From Lachnospiraceae bacterium (GTDB lineage: Bacteria; Bacillota; Clostridia; Lachnospirales; Lachnospiraceae): 64,000 bases of DNA. Each line of letters begins with the position of its first letter. The stretch's first letter is position 1. The notes beneath the pieces are model-generated. The model searched no databases, was not told the origin of the DNA, and worked only from the letters and a program-made list of their open reading frames with translations. The translations under genes were made by a program, and so were the position numbers. This document shows positions 52,953 through 60,368 of this stretch, one piece after another. Location of the stretch: contig SVEC01000009.1 in the NCBI GenBank assembly GCA_015057555.1, forward strand, positions 35,528 through 99,527, read 5' to 3'.

Positions 52953-53765
52953 ATGTTCGTAAAGAAAAAAACTATTGGAAATGATATTAAGGAATCCACA
53001 TTTTCCTGCCAGAAAGGCAATCTTATAATCCGTGGCACTGAGTTTAGACCTAAAGGAAAAAATCTTCCTATAGCTATAGTTAGTCACGGCTTAAATGAGG
53101 GACAAAATGGTGTGAAAAAGTATGCACATTTTCTTGCGGAAAGAGGCTATGCGGCTTACTGCTTTGACTTCTGTGGGGGTATGGCGGAAAAGTGCGAAAG
53201 CGACGGAGAAACTACAGCTATGACAGTCCTTACAGAGGTGGAGGACTTAGAAACTGTTATGGAATATGCTAAGAGTCAGCCCTATGTTAATTCTAAAAGA
53301 ATGTTGCTTATGGGCTGTAGCCAGGGTGGATATGTGTCAGCCTATGTGGCTGCAAAGCATAATTCAGAGATAGAACAGTTGATTCTGTTCTTCCCAGCAT
53401 TTTGCATAGCTGATATGATTGAAGCAGGTAATCTGTTAGGAACAAAATTCAACCGTAGAAAAGCTCCTGACGAGATGAAATGTGCAGGTATGCTTTTGGG
53501 AAGATGCTATCTGGAGGATGCATACGATATAGATATTTACGAGGAGATAAAAGGCTTCGATGGGGATGTTTTAATAGTCCACGGCTCTAAGGATAAGAAT
53601 GTGGATATAAGCTATTCTGAAAAGGCCTATGAGACATATCTCGGTGTGGAATCAAAGCGTGAGGAGCCAAGAGAGGTGCTATTTAGGATAGTGGAAAAGG
53701 GGAAGCATGGCTTTGATGGAAAGTATGCGGAAATGGCTATGGAATATATGAAAGAGGTTGTGTAG
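52953..53765 (+). CDS. Alpha/beta hydrolase
   Basis: The 270-residue protein has the hydrolase fold: an oxyanion motif VSHGLNEGQ, nucleophile elbow MGCSQGGYV with Ser123, an acid in VHGSKDKNVD and His in KGKHGFDGKY. It resembles dienelactone-hydrolase-like and acyl-peptidase-like enzymes; substrate unknown. No signal peptide. It lies between the LURP-one gene and a remnant of that gene's 3' end. Confidence 0.9.
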   Translation: MFVKKKTIGNDIKESTFSCQKGNLIIRGTEFRPKGKNLPIAIVSHGLNEGQNGVKKYAHFLAERGYAAYCFDFCGGMAEKCESDGETTAMTVLTEVEDLETVMEYAKSQPYVNSKRMLLMGCSQGGYVSAYVAAKHNSEIEQLILFFPAFCIADMIEAGNLLGTKFNRRKAPDEMKCAGMLLGRCYLEDAYDIDIYEEIKGFDGDVLIVHGSKDKNVDISYSEKAYETYLGVESKREEPREVLFRIVEKGKHGFDGKYAEMAMEYMKEVV

Positions 53766-53785
53766 AAGAGGGAAAATATTAATAT

Positions 53786-53824
53786 CTATTGGTGCTGATG
53801 GTGACAATAGATGCGGAAAAATAA
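53786..53824 (+). pseudogene. Remnant of the LURP-one gene 3' end
   Basis: The last codons read L-L-V-L-M-V-T-I-D-A-E-K-stop, against L-L-I-L-M-I-T-V-A-I-D-A-E-K-stop in the intact gene at 52477, with one residue missing. The DNA shares CAATAGATGCGGA and then AAATAAxCTGG past the stop codon. The nearest in-frame TAA lies only a few codons upstream, so no gene is encoded. Confidence 0.75.
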
Positions 53825-53840
53825 GCTGGTAAAATATATT

Positions 53841-53878
53841 AACGCCTAGAGAGTGGCTACTCTCTAGGCGTTTCTCGT
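53841..53878 (+). terminator. Bidirectional terminator hairpin between the hydrolase and the XRE gene
   Basis: AACGCCTAGAGAGT (53841-53854) pairs perfectly with ACTCTCTAGGCGTT (53859-53872) and serves the two convergent genes. It is duplicated at 55954-55984. Confidence 0.85.
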
Positions 53879-53890
53879 TCTTGAAGTGAA

Positions 53891-54169
53891 CTACTCTTTG
53901 TCTTCTTTCTTCTCAACAAGTCTCACTTCCAGTTCCATATCAACAGCATTTGCCAGCTTTGTAAGTATATCTATGCTAGGCATATTTCTCTTTGCTTCGA
54001 TTCGAACGATGTTAGTTCTGGCAATACCGGTTAGGTTTGCAATCTTTTCCTGTGACAAGCCCTTTGCCTTTCTGATTGCTATGTATTGGTCGATAATCCC
54101 GTTTTTTATTCTTGTTTTCTCGGTTTCGATAAATGCTTCGTATTCTTCTGTTTTGTAAATGTAATCCAT
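53891..54169 (-). CDS. XRE-family regulator or antitoxin
   Basis: A 92-residue minus-strand protein: a short N-terminal helix (YKTEEYEAFIETEKTRI) then HTH_XRE (IDQYIAIRKAKGLSQEKIANLTGIARTNIVRIEAKRNMPSIDILTKLANAVDMELEVRL). This form is common among HigA-like antitoxins, but no toxin gene is adjacent: the upstream side holds only a GNAT remnant. GGGGAGGTTTATT precedes the ATG. A partly decayed copy lies at 56002-56347. Confidence 0.88.
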   Translation of the reverse strand: MDYIYKTEEYEAFIETEKTRIKNGIIDQYIAIRKAKGLSQEKIANLTGIARTNIVRIEAKRNMPSIDILTKLANAVDMELEVRLVEKKEDKE

Positions 54170-54288
54170 AATAAACCTCCCCTGTATAATAACTGATACG
54201 GATAAATTATAATACTACCAGCGATAAAAGTAAATATGTTAGGGTGTAGAAGTAAAAAATAATGAAAAAGCTAGTAGAATGGAGTATA

Positions 54289-54390
54289 ATGTTGGAGATA
54301 AGGGGGAGAACTTTGCCTGCATTTGAGTTTTATCAGAAGAATGGTTTTTCATTACTGGAGAATCAGGTGTCACTGGTGAAGGATTTGTAG
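54289..54390 (+). pseudogene. C-terminal fragment of a GNAT acetyltransferase
   Basis: A 33-codon frame (MLEIRGRTLPAFEFYQKNGF, then SLLENQVSLVKDL) matches only the last strand-helix of GNAT proteins (AxxFYxKxGF). The rest of the gene is missing and there is no good ribosome binding site. It marks an earlier acetyltransferase gene upstream of the XRE gene. Confidence 0.65.
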
Positions 54391-54447
54391 GATATTTTGA
54401 AATGTTGATAGTACTTTTTAGTAGATAGAAGATATGGAGGTAATAAT

Positions 54448-54996
54448 ATGAATAGTTCAGTTTTTAGTCGTGGTTTTGCTTTTGTAAGTTTAATAATGAC
54501 ATTGATTTTGGTTATATCTTGTTCCATATTCATTGTTAAACCATTGTTTTATGTTGTTCAGTCTTATTGTGGTGGTTGTTATTCGGATGAAGAGGTTTTG
54601 GAAATAACCATTGATGAAAGCGGAGACCTGGCGCGACATGAGGAAACAGAAATGGAAGCCAGGATAGTTGTTGGTGGTGGAATAGGTATATTTTGTATAG
54701 CACTTTTAAATGCCTGGGTATGTTTAAAAAGATTGAAAAATAATTGTATTAAAAGTCCTGTGAACAAGGCAGTGGGGTGTTTTGGATTTAATCTTTTTGC
54801 TGTGGCGGCAATTTCAGTACTCAAATTCATGCTAGATGAAGTAGCAAAAGATAATAATGGATTATATACATATGAAGAGATGAATATGTTTAATGTATTT
54901 GATTTTATTGTTTATGCAGGGATATTGACTGTTTTGATAAGTTTGATTAATGTCTTTACAGCTGCTTCAGCAAAAAAGGCGTTAAGTAAGATGTAA
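54448..54996 (+). CDS. Small integral membrane protein
   Basis: A 182-residue protein with four hydrophobic segments (~9-36, ~72-92, ~112-132, ~148-172) and a charged loop (ITIDESGDLARHEETEMEA) between the first two. I do not recognise a family; the fold could be a four-helix membrane bundle. AAGATATGGAGG precedes the start. Neighbours give no clue. Confidence 0.6.
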   Translation: MNSSVFSRGFAFVSLIMTLILVISCSIFIVKPLFYVVQSYCGGCYSDEEVLEITIDESGDLARHEETEMEARIVVGGGIGIFCIALLNAWVCLKRLKNNCIKSPVNKAVGCFGFNLFAVAAISVLKFMLDEVAKDNNGLYTYEEMNMFNVFDFIVYAGILTVLISLINVFTAASAKKALSKM

Positions 54997-55020
54997 AAAG
55001 AAATGCAAAAGGTTTAGATT

Positions 55021-55785
55021 ATGATAGGAATTTATTTTAGTGGAACAGGCAATTCAAGATACGCATTAGAGGTATTCCTTAGGGAATACAAGGCAGACTC
55101 GCCAATTTATGCGATAGAGGATAAAAACCTTGTGGAAGAGTTAAGCAAGCATGATGAGATAGTGTTTAGCTATCCTGTGCAGTATAGCGATGTTCCTAAA
55201 ATCCTAAGAGATTTTATACATAATAATTCGAAGCTGTGGCAAGGAAGAAAAGTCTTTGTTATAGCTACCATGGCTATGTTCAGCGGTGATGGTGCAGGGG
55301 TATTAGGTCGCTTGCTTAAAAAATATGGTGCTACAATTACTGGTGGTCTGCATCTTATAATGCCGGATAGTATTGCCGATGAGAAGGTGTTAAAACGCTC
55401 CTACGAGAAAAACTCGCAGCTTGTGGCAAAGGCTAAAAATAAGATTGTAAAAGCAGTATCTGATATAAAAGTGGGCCGGTATCCTAAGGAAGGCTTAGGC
55501 GTATTTCCACGCATGGCAGGTTTTATAACTCAAAGATTGTGGTTTGGTCATAGAACTAAGGAATATAGCAATAAACTAAAGATAGATACGGACAAATGTA
55601 TTGGTTGCTCAAAGTGTGTAAAGCTATGTCCCACAGATAATATTTCTATGGAAGGTAAAAAAACCAAGGCTGGCGACAGATGTACAGTGTGCTACAGATG
55701 TGTAAATGCATGTCCTGTACAAGCCATAACCCTGCTTGGTAAAAAGGTCGTTGAACAGACTAGTATAGAGAAGTATGTGAAGTAA
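55021..55785 (+). CDS. EFR1-family flavodoxin-ferredoxin protein
   Basis: A 254-residue protein with an N-terminal flavodoxin-like domain (GIYFSGTGNSRYALE, residues 2-16, FMN phosphate loop; then SYPVQYSDVPKILRDFI) and a C-terminal ferredoxin domain with two C-x2-C-x2-C-x3-C-P clusters (CIGCSKCVKLCP, CTVCYRCVNACP). The fusion (EFR1) occurs widely in gut Clostridia and moves electrons in the cytosol; its partners are unknown. The start is an ATG at 55021, with AAAAGG upstream. Confidence 0.92.
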   Translation: MIGIYFSGTGNSRYALEVFLREYKADSPIYAIEDKNLVEELSKHDEIVFSYPVQYSDVPKILRDFIHNNSKLWQGRKVFVIATMAMFSGDGAGVLGRLLKKYGATITGGLHLIMPDSIADEKVLKRSYEKNSQLVAKAKNKIVKAVSDIKVGRYPKEGLGVFPRMAGFITQRLWFGHRTKEYSNKLKIDTDKCIGCSKCVKLCPTDNISMEGKKTKAGDRCTVCYRCVNACPVQAITLLGKKVVEQTSIEKYVK

Positions 55786-55883
55786 ACAAAGAATTTGTGC
55801 AAACAGGCGAAGCTGGCTGATATAGATTATTTGCCAAAAACAAGGGAAATTGTATTGACGAATAAAAGAGGATTATTCTATTG
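55786..55883 (+). pseudogene. Remnant of a DUF5131 gene 3' end
   Basis: In frame it reads K-N-L-C-K-Q-A-K-L-A-D-I-D-Y-L-P-K, nearly identical to the end of the intact DUF5131 protein at 58251 (K-D-L-C-K-Q-A-K-L-A-D-I-D-Y-L-P-V). The frame then runs on unrelated to a stop at 55881-55883. There is no start codon. It begins right after the EFR1 stop. Confidence 0.8.
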
Positions 55884-55953
55884 ACATTATATTTAAATGG
55901 ATATAATATAATGATATCGGAAATGAGGAGAAATTTCTATGGACTAAGCGAAA

Positions 55954-55988
55954 CGCCTAGAGAGCTGCAACTCTCTAGGCGTTTCTCG
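55954..55988 (+). terminator. Copy of the terminator hairpin at 53841
   Basis: ACGCCTAGAGAG pairs with CTCTCTAGGCGT and is followed by TTCTCGTTCTT, like the sequence at 53841-53883. Part of the larger duplication that includes the XRE gene remnant. Confidence 0.75.
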
Positions 55989-56001
55989 TTCTTAAAGTGA
56001 A

Positions 56002-56347
56002 CTACTCTTTTGGGCTGTTGCTGTCTACTTATCTCTGTCCAGCCACCTGCATATGTAGTAATGAGCCATGCACATAATTGCAAAAATGGCTGTTGGAAGC
56101 TAGTTTACAATTAGACATTTTTGCAATTATGTATACGGCGAATGCCGCGACACTGAGCGAGCGAAGCTTGCGATGTGTCGGCAAGGCGAATGTATCCAAT
56201 GGACTTCACCTCCCTTCGCTTTACGCTAGATGGAGTCGACAGCCTATATTGATTTACAGATAAATGGAATTTTTGTGTTTATCAGTATTCTTGTTTTTTT
56301 CTGTTTCGATAAATGCTTCGTATTCTTCTGTTTTGAAAATGAAATCC
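56002..56347 (-). pseudogene. XRE-gene copy interrupted by a hairpin element
   Basis: The end of the XRE gene at 53891 is repeated at 55989-56010 and its beginning at 56284-56347; the ~270 bp in between are replaced by unrelated DNA. On the minus strand the start codon is GTG instead of ATG, and the frame reads V-D-F-I-F-K-T-E-E-Y-E-A-F-I-E-T-E-K before it runs into the inserted sequence and stops. The DNA homology extends upstream to about 56465, where AATGGAGTATAATG matches 54279-54291. Confidence 0.8.
56041..56283 (+). repeat. Hairpin-bearing insertion within the XRE-gene copy
   Basis: The insertion carries a perfect 17-bp inverted repeat, ACATAATTGCAAAAATG (56072-56088) with its complement (56116-56132), around a 27-nt loop. 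It is followed by ACGGCGAATGCCGC and a GAGCGAGCGAAGCTTGCG stretch. No ORF with a believable ribosome binding site. Its size and hairpin make it a possible miniature mobile element, though no target-site duplication was identified. A similar hairpin-then-GGCGAATGCC order appears at 15311-15390. Confidence 0.55.
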
Positions 56348-56532
56348 ACAATCCACCCTGTATAATGCTTGATACGGATTAATTATAATACAAATATTAC
56401 CGAAAGTAAATGAGTTATCGATGCAATAAAATAATGGAAAAATAAATGTAATGGAGTATAATGTAAACTATAAATTTAGTCTGTTACTGGGTAAACAATG
56501 GAAAAATTAATTGGTGAGGCAGAAAGTGAAAT

Positions 56533-56658
56533 ATGATTGACGTGATTATAAATAACAGTGGAAATACTGCAAAGGTGATATCTATAATTCGAAAATATAA
56601 TAGTGAACTATCCATAGGAATGATTCGAAGCAAAATAGAAAAGCATGGAGAAAATTAA
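56533..56658 (+). CDS. Short ORF, possible small protein or fragment
   Basis: ATG at 56533 opens 41 codons (MIDVIINNSGNTAKVISIIR, then KYNSELSIGMIRSKIEKHGEN). The alternation of VISIIR and LSIGMIRSKIE resembles the C-terminal domain of small beta-alpha proteins seen as fragments of immunity-like proteins, but I cannot identify it. A weak site (GGTGAGG) lies upstream. It sits in the decayed region before the HIT gene and may be a remnant. Confidence 0.35.
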   Translation: MIDVIINNSGNTAKVISIIRKYNSELSIGMIRSKIEKHGEN

Positions 56659-56677
56659 TAGTAGAAAGAGGAATTAT

Positions 56678-57073
56678 ATGAATCAGTGCATTTTTTGCAA
56701 CAAAGAAAATATAGTAACCGATTTTGTGTACGAAGATGAAATGGTTATGGCATTTATGGATATGGACCCTATCAATGAGGGACATGTTCTTCTTGTGCCA
56801 AAGAATCATTATCTGGATGTAGATGAGGTGCCGGATGATGTTTTAGCTCACTTGATGATAATATCAAAAAGAATTGTATCTGCTCTTAAGGAAATATACA
56901 GACCCGATGGTTATAGCATTATGCAAAATGGTGGAGCATTTAATGACATAGGGCATTATCATTTGCACATATTCCCTAGATATGATGGGGATGGATTTGG
57001 GTGGAACTATGGGCAGGAGCCTAAAGAGGTAAATGGAGAGATTGCAAAGCGAATTAGAGAGAAAATAAGATAG
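56678..57073 (+). CDS. HIT-family nucleotide hydrolase
   Basis: The start at 56678 (MNQCIFC) follows AAGAGG; an upstream ATG at 56645 is inside the preceding short ORF. The 131-residue protein has the histidine triad HYHLHIFPR (H-x-H-x-H), GHVLLVPKNHYLDVDEVPDD and a Cys pair at the N-terminus (CIFCNKEN) typical of HIT proteins. HIT proteins hydrolyse dinucleoside polyphosphates or AMP conjugates. The DUF89 gene follows within 11 bp. Confidence 0.92.
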   Translation: MNQCIFCNKENIVTDFVYEDEMVMAFMDMDPINEGHVLLVPKNHYLDVDEVPDDVLAHLMIISKRIVSALKEIYRPDGYSIMQNGGAFNDIGHYHLHIFPRYDGDGFGWNYGQEPKEVNGEIAKRIREKIR

Positions 57074-57083
57074 GGTGATTGTT

Positions 57084-57971
57084 ATGAAAGCAAATTCAAT
57101 GTGCATATCCTGTATATTAAAAAAGCAAGAAAAACTGATAAGAGATTTCTCTGATGAAGATAAAAAATCACAGTACATAAACAGAGTATTAGAAATATTA
57201 CGCAAACATGGACAGACAGAATCTTCGCCGTGGCTTGCAGAGAAAATAAATCAGTTATATGAAGAATGCTGGGGCGAGGGTGAGGATTATACAGTCACAA
57301 AACAAAGATATAACCAGTTACTATTATCCAAGGAAAAAGAGATATTATCATGTATTAATAATTCAAATGACTGTATTAGGGAATGTATAAAATATGTTAG
57401 TGCAGGAAATTATATTGACTTTTCTGCAGTAGATAATGTAAATGAGCATACATTGGATGAATTATTACAAAAGGTAAATGAAGAAAACATATCTGAAATA
57501 GAATATTTTAATTTCAAGAGAGATTTAGAACAAGCAAAGAAGCTTGTATATGTGACAGATAATTGTGGCGAAATATTGCTAGATAAAATATTTATTAAGT
57601 GCATAGAAGATAAATATCCCAAGTTGAAAATCACAGTAATTGTACGAGGTCAAAATGTTATTAATGATGCAACCATAGAGGATGCAAAACAGGTTGGTCT
57701 CACGGATATTGTGACTTGTATAGGTAATGGTAACGGTGCTCCGGGAACGGTTATAAAGCTACTTAGTGAGGAAGCTAAACAAGCCTTGTTTGAAGCGGAT
57801 ATGATTATCTCTAAAGGACAAGGGAATTTCGAGAGCCTGTTTGCAGAGGGATTAAATCCGTACTATATATTCCTGTGTAAATGTGAGCTTTTTGTACGTA
57901 GGTTTGGGCTAAAGCAATACGAGTCAGTGTTTATGAGGGAAGAGAGAATAAAGGGAATTGAAGTATGTTAG
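57084..57971 (+). CDS. DUF89 family protein (ARMT1-like damage-control phosphatase)
   Basis: The start at 57084 (MKANSMCISC) follows AGGGTGA, in preference to an upstream GTG at 57075. The 295-residue protein has DUF89 motifs: CxxC near the N-terminus (CISC), YVTDNCGEILLDK (D-N-x-G-E), IVRGQNVINDATIEDAKQVGL, and KGQGNFESLF. Family members are metal-dependent phosphatases that clear damaged sugar phosphates. Neighbour of a HIT gene. Confidence 0.88.
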   Translation: MKANSMCISCILKKQEKLIRDFSDEDKKSQYINRVLEILRKHGQTESSPWLAEKINQLYEECWGEGEDYTVTKQRYNQLLLSKEKEILSCINNSNDCIRECIKYVSAGNYIDFSAVDNVNEHTLDELLQKVNEENISEIEYFNFKRDLEQAKKLVYVTDNCGEILLDKIFIKCIEDKYPKLKITVIVRGQNVINDATIEDAKQVGLTDIVTCIGNGNGAPGTVIKLLSEEAKQALFEADMIISKGQGNFESLFAEGLNPYYIFLCKCELFVRRFGLKQYESVFMREERIKGIEVC

Positions 57972-58031
57972 CAATACAATATGCAAAATAATAAGTACTT
58001 AATAGCTGAAACAACAAAGGAAGAAAGAATC

Positions 58032-58226
58032 ATGGTCTACAAAATGAAAAACAACAGCAAAATAGAATCACTATTTAACAACTGGCAGGAAACATTAATA
58101 TGGTCCTGTCAGCAAGACGTTATGGGTCATTTGTACACTACATCATTGGATGACCTTAAATCCGTTATGGCATTAGTGGGATATCATTTCGACCATGCAT
58201 ATGATGCATACGAGATACAGTGGTAA
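58032..58226 (+). CDS. Short protein resembling the N-terminal part of GNAT_acetyltr_2
   Basis: ATG at 58032 follows AAGGAAG; a further ATG at 57981 has no site. The 64-residue product (KIESLFNNWQETLIWSCQQDV then MGHLYTTSLDDLKSVMALVG) matches the beginning of the GNAT_acetyltr_2 family (lF...we.tliwScLqg.MG), but the catalytic acetyl-CoA domain that should follow is absent. Probably a truncated or decayed acetyltransferase gene. Confidence 0.45.
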   Translation: MVYKMKNNSKIESLFNNWQETLIWSCQQDVMGHLYTTSLDDLKSVMALVGYHFDHAYDAYEIQW

Positions 58227-58250
58227 GGTGAGATAAGAGGAGTGTAAGCT

Positions 58251-58991
58251 ATGGCCATGTGGAATCCTTGGCGAGGCTGTAAAAAATGTAGTGATGGATG
58301 TCTGCATTGCTACATACACAAAGGTGATGCAAAACGAGGTGTCAACACCAATGATATTGTGAAAACTAAAGATTTTTACAAGCCTATAGATAAATTGAAA
58401 AATGGTAATTACAAGATGAAATCGGGATTGGTTTATCTGAGCTTTTCCACGGACTTTCTAATTGAGGAAGTGGATGAGTGGCGCAAAGAGTGCTGGTCTA
58501 TGATCAGGGAAAGACAGGATTGTACCTTTTTATTCCTAACAAAGCGCATTGAACGCTTCATGAATTGTATCCCAGAGGATTGGGGTTGTGGCTATGATAA
58601 TGTGGTTGTGTGCTGCACCATTGAGAATCAAAAAAATGCAGATAAAAAGCTATCGGTGTTTGCAACACTACCTATCAAGCACAAATGCATTACAGCTCAG
58701 CCTTTACTTGAAAAGGTGGATATGGAAAAATATCTAGATGATATAGAGCTGGTTGTGGTTGGTGGTGAGTCAGATTATAACGCTCGCCCACTTGACTATG
58801 ACTGGGTGTTAGATATTAGAGAGCAGTGCATAAAAAAGGACGTTCAATTTGAATTTAGACAATGCGGAACACATTTTATAAAAGATGGTAAAAGGTATAA
58901 ATTGCAAACAAAAGATTTGTGTAAACAGGCGAAACTGGCTGATATAGATTACTTGCCGGTAGGGAGAAATAATGAACATAAAACTAATTAG
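58251..58991 (+). CDS. DUF5131 (phage Gp37/Gp68-like) protein
   Basis: A 246-residue protein with the family start MWNPWRGCKKCSDGCLHCYIH (C-x2-C-x3-C-x2-C), reminiscent of a Cys-cluster, and later KSGLVYLSFSTDFL, TFLFLTKRIERFM, then VVVGGESDYNARPLDYDWV and EFRQCGTHF. The family occurs in phages and bacterial accessory DNA; the activity is unproven, though radical-SAM-like chemistry has been proposed from the Cys motif. The ATG at 58251 with GAGGAG upstream is preferred. It overlaps the next GNAT by 20 bp, so the two are coupled. A 3'-end remnant lies at 55786. Confidence 0.85.
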   Translation: MAMWNPWRGCKKCSDGCLHCYIHKGDAKRGVNTNDIVKTKDFYKPIDKLKNGNYKMKSGLVYLSFSTDFLIEEVDEWRKECWSMIRERQDCTFLFLTKRIERFMNCIPEDWGCGYDNVVVCCTIENQKNADKKLSVFATLPIKHKCITAQPLLEKVDMEKYLDDIELVVVGGESDYNARPLDYDWVLDIREQCIKKDVQFEFRQCGTHFIKDGKRYKLQTKDLCKQAKLADIDYLPVGRNNEHKTN

Positions 58992-59436
58992 AGCTACAAT
59001 TGAAGATTCTAAAGAACTATGGCAGATGCAACTTGAGTCGTTTCAGTCACTTTTAGATAAATATCAAGATTATGACACTAATCCCGCAAGTGAACCCATA
59101 GATAAAATAATCTATCGTTTGAAACAAGAGGAAACATATTATTATTTTATATGTATGGATGATGCTAAGGTTGGTGCCATTCGAGTAATTGATTTTAAAT
59201 CAGATGGAAATAAGAGAATCAGTCCAATATTTATATTGCCACAATACCAAAACAAAGGGATTGCGCAGATAGCTATGCAACTATGTGAGCAACTTCATGG
59301 CAGTGAAAATTGGGAACTAGATACCATTTTGCAGGAAGAAGGAAACTGCTATCTGTATGAGAAGATGGGATATCATAGAACAGGAAAAACTGTGGCTATA
59401 AATGATAAGCTGACCTTGGTGTTTTATGAGAAATAA
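58972..59436 (+). CDS. GNAT-family N-acetyltransferase
   Basis: A 154-residue protein with acetyl-CoA segment ISPIFILPQYQNKGIAQIAMQLCEQ (Q-N-K-G-I-A) and C-terminal NCYLYEKMGYHRTGK. Starts inside the end of the DUF5131 gene (20-bp overlap), at GGAGAAATA-ATG with a usable ribosome binding site (GGGAG). Substrate unknown. Confidence 0.86.
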   Translation: MNIKLIRATIEDSKELWQMQLESFQSLLDKYQDYDTNPASEPIDKIIYRLKQEETYYYFICMDDAKVGAIRVIDFKSDGNKRISPIFILPQYQNKGIAQIAMQLCEQLHGSENWELDTILQEEGNCYLYEKMGYHRTGKTVAINDKLTLVFYEK

Positions 59437-59482
59437 ACAGTGTTAGTGATGTAAACGAAATCGCAAGAGGGGGGAAGAGTGC

Positions 59483-59815
59483 ATGAGAAAAATTAATTAT
59501 TACCAGAAGAAATATGATGCTATGGAAATATTTTATGGATGGGTTGACCAAGGAAGTGAATATGACATTGCTGTTGAGCAAAGCATATATTATAACCAGG
59601 GCATGGAAGAGATAGATGAGATCATATTAAATATAACAATAGCAACTAGATTTGCAAGGTGCGGAAAAAGGATATCAGAGCAATTCAAGAAACACTTAGA
59701 AAGTATTCTACCTAAAGCTAAAATGTTAAACATAAAAGAATATGAATTGACAGATGATGAAATAAAAGTTTTTAACGAGGAATTAGCAGAAGTAGAGGCT
59801 TTGATGAATTGGTAA
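59483..59815 (+). CDS. Hypothetical protein
   Basis: A 110-residue, largely helical, acidic protein not recognised by me. Middle segment MEEIDEIILNITIATRFARCGK, and C-terminal helix DDEIKVFNEELAEVEALMNW. The layout resembles small immunity-type proteins, but this is only an impression. GGGGGGAAGAG upstream of the ATG; nitroreductase gene follows after 9 bp. Confidence 0.5.
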   Translation: MRKINYYQKKYDAMEIFYGWVDQGSEYDIAVEQSIYYNQGMEEIDEIILNITIATRFARCGKRISEQFKKHLESILPKAKMLNIKEYELTDDEIKVFNEELAEVEALMNW

Positions 59816-59824
59816 TAAGGAGCT

Positions 59825-60367
59825 ATGAAAATGACCAATAAAAGCGTAATAGATACAATACTAAATCGCCACAGCTACCGTGGCAAATATAAATCCACAC
59901 CTGTACCAAGGGAGGATTTGATTACAATTATGGAGGCAGGTCTTTCGGCACCATCAGGCTGTAACAAACAGACTACAAGTCTTATAGCAGTAGATGACCC
60001 ACAGGTTTTGAAGAAGCTTCACAGTGTAATTCAGCCACCGGTGGGAGAAACTGCGCCGGCTATGATATGTGTCTTTACTCAGAGGATAAATGCATACAGG
60101 GACAAGTGCTTTGCTGTGCAGGATTATTCTGCGGCTATACAGAATATGCTCCTTGCCATAACAGCTCTTGGATATGAAAGCTGTTGGTACGAGGGACACA
60201 TTACAGATGAGGATAGAATCGGTGACCAGATGGCAAAGATATTAAATGTTCCTGAAGGGTATGAGCTTGTGTGCTTCTTGCCAGTAGGAGTAGCAGAGGG
60301 TGAAGTCACAGTGCCTGTTAAGAAAACATTTGAGGAAAGAGCTTGGTTTAATATAAAGGAGGATTAG
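59825..60367 (+). CDS. Nitroreductase-family oxidoreductase
   Basis: The 180-residue protein has the family start SVIDTILNRHSYRGKYKSTPVPREDLITIMEAGLSAPSGCN (FMN-binding R-x-S-x-R-x-Y/F), and the C-terminal LVCFLPVGVAEGE. Flavin-dependent NAD(P)H oxidoreductase, dimeric and cytosolic; substrate unknown. AAGGAG precedes the start. It lies 1 bp before the cyclase gene, so the pair is probably co-transcribed. Confidence 0.9.
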   Translation: MKMTNKSVIDTILNRHSYRGKYKSTPVPREDLITIMEAGLSAPSGCNKQTTSLIAVDDPQVLKKLHSVIQPPVGETAPAMICVFTQRINAYRDKCFAVQDYSAAIQNMLLAITALGYESCWYEGHITDEDRIGDQMAKILNVPEGYELVCFLPVGVAEGEVTVPVKKTFEERAWFNIKED

Positions 60368-60368
60368 T

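Noticed and set aside
56078..56263. 61-codon frame in the hairpin element of the XRE-gene copy
   Set aside because: Runs through the inverted repeat, lacks a ribosome binding site, and looks like an accidental frame.
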